Source: Winogradskyella sp. UBA3174 | GTDB taxonomy: Bacteria; Bacteroidota; Bacteroidia; Flavobacteriales; Flavobacteriaceae | Length of the DNA stretch: 64,000 bases | Direction of reading: 5' to 3' | Assembly: GCF_002364335.1 (NCBI RefSeq) | Contig: NZ_DEXW01000043.1 | Coordinates: forward strand, 1 to 64,000 | Shown here: positions 8,508 to 15,621 of the stretch, in pieces | Layout: each line of letters opens with the position of its first letter | Numbering within the stretch: the first letter of the stretch is position 1 | Notes under the pieces: generated by a model | What the model saw: the letters and a program-made list of their open reading frames with translations, nothing else | The model's database searches: none | Told to the model about the DNA's origin: nothing | Position numbers and translations under genes: made by a program

Positions 8508-9131
8508 TTATGGGATTGAGATGGGTTCTCCCAAAAATTTTGGTGAGACATTAAAGACTAAATCTAAGCTTGCTTTTGAGCGTGCTAAATATTCTCGCAG
8601 ATGTGTTATTTTTCCTCTTATTGGATCTTTCGCATTAAAACCTATGGCATTAATGTTAAAATGACTGGCGAGATAAATAGCACGTTCGTTATGAAATTTT
8701 TGAGAGATTACCGTAATAGATGTTTGTCCAAATATTTCCTTAGCTCTAACCATAGAGTCTAGCGTTCTAAAACCTGCATAGTCTAAGAAAATCTTAGCTT
8801 CAGGAATACCTCTAGCAATTAAATCATTTTTAAAATCAGTTGGCTCATCATAGTCAGTTCTGCTATTATCGCCACTTATTAATAGGTAGTCTATTTTTTG
8901 TGCTTTGTATAAATCTACAGCAGCATTGACACGGTATTTATAATATTGTTTAATATTACCACTTGGAGCATATTTCCCTGTGCCTAAAACTAAACCGACT
9001 TTGTTTTTTGGAATTGAATCTGTATCACTGTAGATGTAGTCTTTAGATTTAAAACTCATCCAATGGTGGGTTATAAAGACACCTAAGGTTATAAATACAA
9101 AAATTAGAATTAATATTTTTAGTTTTTTCAT
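8508..9131 (-). CDS. SanA/ElyC/YdcF-family (DUF218) envelope protein
   Basis: One N-terminal membrane anchor (residues 4-24) is followed by a DUF218 domain. The conserved points are VGLVLGTG (start of the fold), YLLISGDN, and the late VISQKFHNERAIYLA block of vancomycin-exclusion protein SanA. In enteric bacteria SanA helps maintain the envelope barrier; the exact reaction is not known. The start ATG overlaps the stop of the COQ4-like gene, so they are probably translated together. Confidence 0.85.
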   Translation of the reverse strand: MKKLKILILIFVFITLGVFITHHWMSFKSKDYIYSDTDSIPKNKVGLVLGTGKYAPSGNIKQYYKYRVNAAVDLYKAQKIDYLLISGDNSRTDYDEPTDFKNDLIARGIPEAKIFLDYAGFRTLDSMVRAKEIFGQTSITVISQKFHNERAIYLASHFNINAIGFNAKDPIRGKITHLREYLARSKASLDLVFNVSPKFLGEPISIP

Positions 9132-9649
9132 TACGCGTATAGGTTAAGTTTTATTAATTCTGCTTTCGGAAATATGACACTTCTAAAGTCTGCTATAGAT
9201 ATGTTTAAAATTTTCTTATAATCGAAATGATGAAACGGGTTTGCAGACTTTCCTGTTTTGTAAGATTTATAATAGTAGGTATAGTAATCGGGTAGAATAG
9301 TCACTCCAAGAATTATAGCACCATATAAATACGGACTACGTTTGCCGTTGCCATAACAAAGACATTGTAATGCTATTTCATCTTCAACGTCAGTATTGTA
9401 ACCACATAAAACATGGTAACAATCGTGACGCTCAACTTTAGGAATTAATTCAAAATTATTTTCGTCTAAAAATTCACCAAGGTGTCTTCCGAAAGTAGGT
9501 TCTGGTAGATTTAGTAAATCGTTTTTTGTAAGATTCCAAGACTCATGATTTTTAAACAAAGACGTGTATATGCGTTGCGAATGTTCAAAAAGCCAAATAA
9601 TAAGTTGTTTTCGCAACGATTTTATTTTATTAAAGAATAGAGTGTTCAT
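9131..9649 (-). CDS. COQ4-like protein
   Basis: The 172-residue protein carries the COQ4 metal-binding signature H75-D76-C-Y-H79 followed after 11 residues by E91 (HDCYHVLCGYNTDVEDE). COQ4 in mitochondria acts in ubiquinone synthesis as an oxidative decarboxylase. Flavobacteria generally use menaquinone, so the same reaction is not expected here and a different substrate is likely. Start and stop overlap both neighbours (9646-9649 and 9131), so it is part of a tightly coupled envelope operon. Confidence 0.75.
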   Translation of the reverse strand: MNTLFFNKIKSLRKQLIIWLFEHSQRIYTSLFKNHESWNLTKNDLLNLPEPTFGRHLGEFLDENNFELIPKVERHDCYHVLCGYNTDVEDEIALQCLCYGNGKRSPYLYGAIILGVTILPDYYTYYYKSYKTGKSANPFHHFDYKKILNISIADFRSVIFPKAELIKLNLYA

Positions 9650-9978
9650 GGTAGATTTTTAATATCTGGGTTATTGTATTTTTTAATGGTGTGTTTGCGC
9701 TTTAAATCTTTTTTTAAATCGCGATTCCAAACTATCAAAGCCGTCGTGTAAAGCATACTGAAATAGAGAATAGCGAACGGATCGAGGTCAGATTTTATTA
9801 TAAATGCAATACATATCCCAAAAAGGATGATGATGTAATACGGAAAGTAAATCCTAAAAGCCCACGCCTTATCTTTAGGGTCGCTTAATGACCAATAGAT
9901 TGCCGATATGCTAATTCTGATTACTACAAAATAAATTAAACACGCAAATAAAAATCCGAAAATTGCTAATGCTACCAT
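9646..9978 (-). CDS. Small membrane protein of unknown function
   Basis: 110 residues, with three likely membrane helices (about 3-25, 44-62 and 67-84) and a basic, lysine-rich tail after residue 87 that should face the cytoplasm. No family recognised. It starts one base after the DUF4173 stop and overlaps the COQ4-like start by four bases. Confidence 0.65.
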   Translation of the reverse strand: MVALAIFGFLFACLIYFVVIRISISAIYWSLSDPKDKAWAFRIYFPYYIIILFGICIAFIIKSDLDPFAILYFSMLYTTALIVWNRDLKKDLKRKHTIKKYNNPDIKNLP

Positions 9979-9979
9979 G

Positions 9980-11365
9980 CTATTTAGAACCTAGTTTAAA
10001 ATTATCATATTGAAGTTCTTGCCAATCATTTGCTCTGAGTTCAGTAATGTATTTTCTATATTTCTTTATTACTAAACGCGTAGTATCGTCATCTAATGGT
10101 TTTGATTTCATCTGTTCTTTTAATAGAATTGTATTGTTGTTTGAAAGTTCAATCAGGTATTTAAAATCCATCGATTGCGCATAGTTTAAATTGTAATTGG
10201 TGATGTGATTATCCCAATTGATAGTGCTAGATATAATTAGAATAGCAAAAGCAGTTTGTGTATTCACTCTGAGCAAATACCAAATATTTTTGATATTGCT
10301 AATTTTTAAAAGCGTTGTAATAAGACCTACGATTGATAATATGAGATAGATGTGTACACCAATTCTCTTATAGGTTAAGCCGAAGTAATAGATATACTGA
10401 CTATTTTTAGCTGCTATACTTAGTACGAGTAGTAAGTTTAGAATTATCCAAGTAATTGCTAATTTCTTTAAAGTGCTATTGGCTTTGTAAAAGTTTAAAT
10501 CCCCTCTAAAAACATAGAGTAAAATAATTATGGCGATAACAATTGAAGCTATTAAAGCATTAATACCATTATGAACTTGCGCAGAAAATATTGACGCTCT
10601 TAAGTCTACGGTAGAAGTGAGGAATGATACATCTGTAATTAAGAACAGAACAATTAACAAATTAAGCATAGCAATTAGTATAATGCCTAATTGGTTCTCT
10701 TGCTTTAATTTTGGAATTGAAAATGTCTCACTCTTGTTTAAAATATTACCTGTTTGTAAATCTAATTCCGTCGCAGGTTCAACTTCTATAGGTTTATGAA
10801 TATTTGAAAAAAGATAGTAGCCTAAACCTGCAAATAAAACCCATTGTATATTAATAAAACTAAAATCTATTTTTGAAATAAGGTCATTAAAAACAGGATT
10901 ACCATTTTTATAAAGTCCAATGAAAATTATAAAAATGACTAAAGGAATTACAATGATTTTTATAAGATGAAAGTAATCTGTAGTGCTTTTTTCTTTAACA
11001 ACTTTTTGCTGTTTATTTATAGAAAAATTACGATGAAAAAGTCCAGCAATAGTAGTGTAAAGTCCATTAAGCCAATTGATATAAATAGATGATTTGTTTT
11101 CAGAGAGTAAGCCAATTAATGTAAAGAATGAAACACAGTTTGCTATTATAGCCAATGAAGAGTCGTGAAAGAATACGGCAATACCAGTAATAACATAAAG
11201 TCCAGAATAAATTATTGTTTTCCTGTTCTTAAAATCATCTTTATTATTAATTAATAGTACAACGATTGTGAGTAGGCTAAATAATAATAGGTTGAGACCA
11301 ATTGTTTTGCCATAGAATAGTGTGCTGAATAAAAATGCTCCGATGAATATTATTATTTTTTTCAT
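9980..11365 (-). CDS. DUF4173-family polytopic membrane protein
   Basis: The 461-residue protein has about eleven membrane helices. The C-terminal half (SAQVHNGINALIASI, FRGDLNFYKANSTLKKLA, YIYYFGLTYKRIGVHIYL) matches the DUF4173 signature with its conserved GLTYKRIGV. Function unknown. It is the first gene of a leftward run that continues to 7428, and an operator-like palindrome lies 18 bases in front of its start. Confidence 0.82.
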   Translation of the reverse strand: MKKIIIFIGAFLFSTLFYGKTIGLNLLLFSLLTIVVLLINNKDDFKNRKTIIYSGLYVITGIAVFFHDSSLAIIANCVSFFTLIGLLSENKSSIYINWLNGLYTTIAGLFHRNFSINKQQKVVKEKSTTDYFHLIKIIVIPLVIFIIFIGLYKNGNPVFNDLISKIDFSFINIQWVLFAGLGYYLFSNIHKPIEVEPATELDLQTGNILNKSETFSIPKLKQENQLGIILIAMLNLLIVLFLITDVSFLTSTVDLRASIFSAQVHNGINALIASIVIAIIILLYVFRGDLNFYKANSTLKKLAITWIILNLLLVLSIAAKNSQYIYYFGLTYKRIGVHIYLILSIVGLITTLLKISNIKNIWYLLRVNTQTAFAILIISSTINWDNHITNYNLNYAQSMDFKYLIELSNNNTILLKEQMKSKPLDDDTTRLVIKKYRKYITELRANDWQELQYDNFKLGSK

Positions 11366-11382
11366 AATTTATTATTTAAAAG

Positions 11383-11401
11383 TACTTTGTTTTTCAAAGT
11401 A
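11383..11401. promoter_or_regulatory. Operator-like palindrome, copy 1
   Basis: TACTTTG-N5-CAAAGTA is a perfect 7-bp inverted repeat with a 5-base spacer (TTTTT). It sits just upstream of the DUF4173 start at 11365 and beside the winged-helix regulator gene. A second copy with the same spacing is at 12384-12402. The half-site also resembles a -7 promoter element on the minus strand. Confidence 0.65.
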
Positions 11402-11420
11402 AAAGATTAAAAAAATAGAT

Positions 11421-11714
11421 TTAAGTTTTGTTTATTAATTTTTCTAAAGCGTTAATGTGTTTTTTAAATTCAGCTTTACCAAGCTTAGTAGTGCTATATC
11501 TTGTGTTAGGTTTTTTACCTATAAATTGTTTTTCTACTAAAATATATTCAGCTTTTTCTAGGGCTTTAGTGTGGCTTGCTAAATTACCATCTGTTGCTCC
11601 TAATAATTCTTTTAGCATATTAAAATCAGCATACTCATTCACCATAAGAACAGACATAATGCCTAGTCTTATTCTGTGATCAAAAAGTTTATTTATGTTG
11701 GTTATTATACTCAA
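11421..11714 (-). CDS. Winged-helix transcriptional regulator (HTH_34 type)
   Basis: The 97-residue protein is nearly all one winged-helix domain: FDHRIRLGIMSVLMVN, then LKELLGATDGNLASHTKALEKA (recognition helix) and a wing YILVEKQFIGKKPNTRYSTT ending with LGKAEFKKHI. This is the small MarR/ArsR-like HTH_34 class found next to membrane genes in Bacteroidota. It follows the membrane protein gene at 11763-12374 in the same direction (48-base gap), and two palindromes flank the region, so it probably represses its own operon and the DUF4173 operon. Confidence 0.87.
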   Translation of the reverse strand: MSIITNINKLFDHRIRLGIMSVLMVNEYADFNMLKELLGATDGNLASHTKALEKAEYILVEKQFIGKKPNTRYSTTKLGKAEFKKHINALEKLINKT

Positions 11715-11762
11715 AATTTAAATTTATGCTCAAAGTTACTGAAAACTGCGACTGAGAACTGT

Positions 11763-12374
11763 TTACTTGCTCACATCATATTTAAAATGCATCCAAGTGC
11801 CATAAATAATATGCATTATTCCAAAACCAATTACCCAAAGCCAGAAACCATATCCAGGATATATTGCAGCTATTAAACCCAATGCAATTTGAATAAAACC
11901 CAAATATTTAATATCACCAATACTATACTTTGAGGCATTTACCAATGCTAATCCGTAAAAAATAAGCATCAATCCACCTGTTTGTCCATATTTACCTTGA
12001 CTTAATATAATCAGTGTATATAGTCCACCACTTGCTAGAGGTATTAGGAAATTAAATAATAAACGACGCGATGAGTTATCCCAAATTTTCTCACTATTTT
12101 TTTTAGCCTTTCTAGTTGTAAGAAAGATACCAGTAACAGCACTTAAGAAAGCAATTAGAAATAAAATAAGCATTACCGTTCTAAAAACCCAACCGTCTAA
12201 AATAAGTCTGCCATCGCTATATTCTATAACAATCCAATAAGCTGCAGCTGCACCAATTAAGGCGTAAACTCCTGCTAATATTCCAGATAAGCCACTTAAC
12301 GAAATAAAACGAGACGATTTATTCATTAGATTTTTAATCTCGTTGATGTCTTTTAAATAATCCTCATTGCTCAT
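11763..12374 (-). CDS. Conserved membrane protein, partner of the winged-helix regulator
   Basis: The 203-residue protein starts with a soluble helix (NEDYLKDINEIKNLMNKSSRF) followed by five or six membrane helices. It is a familiar flavobacterial neighbour of HTH_34 regulators, but no function is known to me. An operator-like palindrome lies 10 bases before its ATG, so it should be co-regulated with and co-transcribed to the regulator gene downstream. Confidence 0.7.
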   Translation of the reverse strand: MSNEDYLKDINEIKNLMNKSSRFISLSGLSGILAGVYALIGAAAAYWIVIEYSDGRLILDGWVFRTVMLILFLIAFLSAVTGIFLTTRKAKKNSEKIWDNSSRRLLFNFLIPLASGGLYTLIILSQGKYGQTGGLMLIFYGLALVNASKYSIGDIKYLGFIQIALGLIAAIYPGYGFWLWVIGFGIMHIIYGTWMHFKYDVSK

Positions 12375-12383
12375 AATAAAAAG

Positions 12384-12402
12384 TACTTTGAATTACAAAG
12401 TA
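12384..12402. promoter_or_regulatory. Operator-like palindrome, copy 2
   Basis: TACTTTG-N5-CAAAGTA, here with spacer AATTA, lies immediately upstream of the ATG at 12374. It keeps both half-sites and the spacing of copy 1 although the spacer bases differ, which is what is expected of a protein-binding site. Confidence 0.65.
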
Positions 12403-12482
12403 AAATAAAATAATTGAATTGAGCAACTTTATTTTGCAGATATAGTTAAATTTATAATCTATGAACTAATATTTAAATTATT

Positions 12483-12836
12483 ATGATTGGATTACTACTA
12501 ATAATATTTAGTATCTCTGGAGGAGTCTTACTTGGATTAGCTACACTAGATAAATGGGATGGTGATAAAAACTTTTTTAATAAAATTGCTGGTGTGCTTG
12601 CTCCATTTCAAACTGTAATTGGTGGTGCACTAATTGTTTTAGCAATTATTACATTTAGAGGTCAAATACTTTTTAATGTTCTACGTATTTTAGGTGGACT
12701 TTTATTATTGACTCACGTATTTGTTAAAGTACCTGCTTTAGAAGAGAGTTTGCATAAAATTTCAGATAAATTAATGCCGTTTAAAGCTATAATAGGTATT
12801 GCACTTATTGTTGTTGGTGTATTGGGAATATTCTAA
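12483..12836 (+). CDS. Small membrane protein with internal duplication
   Basis: The 117-residue protein has four hydrophobic helices. Residues 33-55 (NKIAGVLAPFQTVIGGALIV) and 91-113 (HKISDKLMPFKAIIGIALIV) are clearly related, sharing KI, L-x-PF, IG and ALIV, so the gene arose by tandem duplication of a unit of about 58 residues. No function known. The next gene begins directly after it. Confidence 0.7.
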   Translation: MIGLLLIIFSISGGVLLGLATLDKWDGDKNFFNKIAGVLAPFQTVIGGALIVLAIITFRGQILFNVLRILGGLLLLTHVFVKVPALEESLHKISDKLMPFKAIIGIALIVVGVLGIF

Positions 12837-12843
12837 ATTGATT

Positions 12844-13227
12844 TTGAATCCTGCTGAAGCTTACATATTAAAACAAGAAGAACCGTTTAGGTCTATGTTT
12901 TTTCATCTTCAAGCGATAATAGAAGCAGTAGCACCTAATACAGAACTGTTGTTTAAATGGCGAATCCCTTTTTATTACTGTAATGGTATTCCGTTATGTT
13001 ATCTCAATCAGTCTAAAGACTATGTTGATTTGGCTTTTTGGCATTTCGATAAAATGAATGAGTTTACTGAGCATTTTGTAGATGCCAACCGAAAATCTAT
13101 ACGCTCATTACGGTACAAGGCTGTTGAAGATATTAATGATGCCGTGGTGGTTTATGTGATTCAGAAACAACTACAAATTAACACCAATCCGTTTAAGTTA
13201 ATTTTAAAACCTAAAAGACGATCTTAA
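12844..13227 (+). CDS. DUF1801 domain protein
   Basis: A soluble protein of about 127 residues: NPAEAYILKQEEPFRSMFFHL, then FKWRIPFYY, CYLNQSKDYVDLAFWH and SLRYKAVEDIND fit the DUF1801 (YdhG-like) fold. Function unknown. No ATG fits the family N-terminus; the TTG at 12844 gives fMet-NPAEAY, with TTG 12838 two codons earlier as an alternative. The ATG at 12799 would read through the end of the upstream gene and adds residues unlike the family. It follows the upstream stop by a few bases, so the two are likely co-transcribed. Confidence 0.75.
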   Translation: MNPAEAYILKQEEPFRSMFFHLQAIIEAVAPNTELLFKWRIPFYYCNGIPLCYLNQSKDYVDLAFWHFDKMNEFTEHFVDANRKSIRSLRYKAVEDINDAVVVYVIQKQLQINTNPFKLILKPKRRS

Positions 13228-13318
13228 ATTTTCAACTTTAATAGTGCTTCTGATTTCTACAGTAAGTTTTCTGTAAAAGTAATTGTTCTGACCTGTTTTG
13301 AATTTTGATAAAATTTGT

Positions 13319-13430
13319 CTACTCGAGGGAATTTTAAGATTGAAACTGAGTAGAATTTGTATCGAGAATAGAATTTGTTACTCTAATTGGTTCTCGATAC
13401 GATTTTTCATCCCTCAAAATCACTCGAACT
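13319..13430. repeat. Imperfect palindromic intergenic repeat (REP-like)
   Basis: The core is a perfect 10-bp inverted repeat, GTATCGAGAA at 13359-13368 and TTCTCGATAC at 13391-13400. The flanks are also loosely complementary (ACTCGAGGGAATTTT and its partner around 13400-13428). The motif TTCTCGATACGATTTTTCAT followed by CTCGAACTGA resembles short dispersed palindromes often seen between genes in flavobacteria. Only one copy is in this window. It lies downstream of two converging genes. Confidence 0.5.
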
Positions 13431-13475
13431 GAACTTGTAATATGCTTTTAATTTAAAAATTCAGAATCGGTTCGT

Positions 13476-14021
13476 TTAATTAGATATAAGGGATCTTCCA
13501 GATACTGTTTTGGTACACTTACCTCCATTTGCACAAGGTGTGCAAGTGCCTATACCCTCTTGACCTGCCGGAGTAATATCGTACTTTGGTATGCATCCTA
13601 ACGGTTCTTGCGTACATTCTGAGGTTGTGCAAACTGTTGTTGCTGCAGCTCTCAAAATATTACTATCCTTACTTTTTTGCACATAAAAAGTCACTCTTTG
13701 CTTATCGCTTGTAAATAATAGATAAAAGAAATCTTCAATCCTTTCTAGTGAAACGTCAGTCATTCTTGTACTCTTGCCAGTAGTTACAAAAAGATTCTGG
13801 TTAAGTGAATTAATCAGATTATTTTTATCTGCCGTTAATACTGCAACACCGTCTTCTATTTTCCCAACTTCTACCCAATTCTTATAGGTATCTTCCGTAA
13901 TTTCATTTTGTTGTATGTTCTCTACTTTACTTGCAGATGATTCTTCAGAATCACTTTCATTTGTACAGGATAAAGAAAGAAATAGCATTAAAACTAAACA
14001 GAACACTAAATACTTTTTCAT
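13476..14021 (-). CDS. Lipoprotein with Cys-rich C-terminus, unknown
   Basis: Signal peptide with lipobox LSLSC (C19), then a Ser/Glu-rich linker (NESDSEESSAS) and a globular part with no recognised family. The last 55 residues hold six Cys (CTTSEC, PLGC, CTPC, KC), enough for disulfide bonds in the periplasm. Monocistronic, leftward. Confidence 0.7.
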   Translation of the reverse strand: MKKYLVFCLVLMLFLSLSCTNESDSEESSASKVENIQQNEITEDTYKNWVEVGKIEDGVAVLTADKNNLINSLNQNLFVTTGKSTRMTDVSLERIEDFFYLLFTSDKQRVTFYVQKSKDSNILRAAATTVCTTSECTQEPLGCIPKYDITPAGQEGIGTCTPCANGGKCTKTVSGRSLISN

Positions 14022-14123
14022 AATTTGTTTTTTTGATTATGATAATAAAATTAAAAATTTAAATTAAAAATAATTTAACACTTAATTATTTGTTCGTCAT
14101 GTGTTTAGGTGCTTATTTAGTTT

Positions 14124-14936
14124 TTATAATACGTTTATTGTTTTACGAATAGCTACTAAATTAGAAAGTAAACCTTCCAAATTATCTAAGTGCAACATAT
14201 TAGCTCCATCACTTTTAGCATTTGCAGGATCGAAATGTGTTTCAATAAATAAACCATCAACATTATTTACAACACCAGCTCTGGCAATTGTTTCAATCAT
14301 ATCTGGTCGTCCACCAGTAACACCAATACTTTGGTTGGGTTGTTGTAGCGAATGTGTTACGTCTAAAACTGTTGGTGCATATTGGCGCATGGTTGGTATA
14401 CCTCTAAAATCTACAATCATATCTTGGTAGCCAAACATAGTACCTCTGTCTGTAATCCAAGCTTGGTCATTACCAGCATCTTTTACTTTTTGTACCGCAT
14501 GTTTCATGGCTTCTGGACTCATAAATTGTCCTTTCTTTAAGTTGACTACTTTGCCCGTTTTGGCGGCTGCCACTACTAAATCTGTTTGTCTTACTAAAAA
14601 CGCAGGAATTTGTAAAACATCTACATATTCTGCAGCCATAGCAGCATCAGAAGCTTCGTGAATATCTGTCACTGTAGGTACATCAAAAGTTTCAGAAACC
14701 TTTCTTAATATTTTTAGTGCTTTCTCATTGCCAATTCCCGAAAAACTATCTATTCTGCTTCTATTGGCTTTTTTAAAACTGCCTTTAAAAACATAAGGGA
14801 TATGAAGTTTATCTGTAATAGTGATAACTTTTTCGGCAATACGTAATGCCATATCTTCTCCTTCAATGGCACAAGGGCCACAAAGCAAAAAGAAATTATC
14901 GGAATCTGTGTGTTTTAATTTCGGAATAGTAATCAA
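14124..14936 (-). CDS. kdsA: 2-dehydro-3-deoxyphosphooctonate aldolase (Kdo8P synthase)
   Basis: This condenses phosphoenolpyruvate and arabinose 5-phosphate to Kdo 8-phosphate, the precursor of the Kdo of the LPS core. The 270-residue length and the blocks LLCGPCAIEGED, FKGSFKKANRSRIDSF, FDVPTVTDIHE, VNLKKGQFMSP, TDRGTMFGY, DVTHSLQQP and ETHFDPANAKSDG are those of KdsA. The Cys in GPCAIE (C22) replaces the Asn of the E. coli enzyme and marks the metal-dependent class. A -7 element lies 27 bases upstream of the ATG. Confidence 0.97.
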   Translation of the reverse strand: MITIPKLKHTDSDNFFLLCGPCAIEGEDMALRIAEKVITITDKLHIPYVFKGSFKKANRSRIDSFSGIGNEKALKILRKVSETFDVPTVTDIHEASDAAMAAEYVDVLQIPAFLVRQTDLVVAAAKTGKVVNLKKGQFMSPEAMKHAVQKVKDAGNDQAWITDRGTMFGYQDMIVDFRGIPTMRQYAPTVLDVTHSLQQPNQSIGVTGGRPDMIETIARAGVVNNVDGLFIETHFDPANAKSDGANMLHLDNLEGLLSNLVAIRKTINVL

Positions 14937-14962
14937 AGCTTTAGACTTAAAAAGTTAAGCCA

Positions 14963-14970
14963 CAAAGATA
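14963..14970 (-). promoter_or_regulatory. Promoter -7 element for kdsA
   Basis: TATCTTTG on the minus strand is an exact TAnnTTTG match, placed so that transcription would begin about 20 bases before the kdsA ATG. No clear TTG at -33. Confidence 0.5.
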
Positions 14971-15068
14971 GTATTAATCTTTGTTCTTTTTTTAATACAT
15001 ATTTTGTTATGAAAAAGCGAATCAGTCTTCGTTCTTGGTTCTAAAAGCAAAGCGGTCTAGTATCTCTT

Positions 15069-15428
15069 TTAAAACACCTTTTTTATACTATTTCTAACAA
15101 TCCAAAGTGACATTACAAAGTTGCCGATAACAAGCAGTCCTCCATAAAATAAAAAACGTTTAGAGGATTCTGTCCAATTCACAATATTTAGCAAGTCAGA
15201 TAAATAAGCTAGAATTAAATAAGAGGATAGGCAGACAAATATAATTCCTAGAGAAAAATTCAGTTTTCTATTAGGCTTAATAAGTTGCCATATAAGAGGA
15301 ATAGCAAATAATAGAATTGGATATGCAGAAATACCTTCATGTCTATTAATATCTGTAAACCAATAACTGATTACCGATAAAAAATAAAGGTATGGAACAA
15401 ACTTTGTGTATTTACTAATGGAATTCAT
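15069..15428 (-). CDS. Small four-helix membrane protein, unknown
   Basis: 119 residues with four membrane helices (about 9-25, 35-50, 58-78 and 89-110) and short loops with charged ends. No family recognised. It lies alone, leftward, upstream of kdsA with a gap of 132 bases. Confidence 0.6.
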   Translation of the reverse strand: MNSISKYTKFVPYLYFLSVISYWFTDINRHEGISAYPILLFAIPLIWQLIKPNRKLNFSLGIIFVCLSSYLILAYLSDLLNIVNWTESSKRFLFYGGLLVIGNFVMSLWIVRNSIKKVF

Positions 15429-15590
15429 CTGTTATAATTTTAAAGGTTCAGATGTAAATAGCCCAATTAGCGGTTGGTTTTTAAGGATAGGCTTTTACTA
15501 TTAATAAGTTCTACAACGTTAAGTTACGTATTCAAATTGCTAAACAATTAAATTATAACATATAATTAACGAAATGAGGATAATATGAGT

Positions 15591-15598
15591 TACCTTTG
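15591..15598 (+). promoter_or_regulatory. Promoter -7 element for typA
   Basis: TACCTTTG is an exact TAnnTTTG match 23 bases before the ATG at 15622. The -33 region has no clear TTG. Confidence 0.55.
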
Positions 15599-15621
15599 CG
15601 CGCTTAAAATCAGCATCAATT

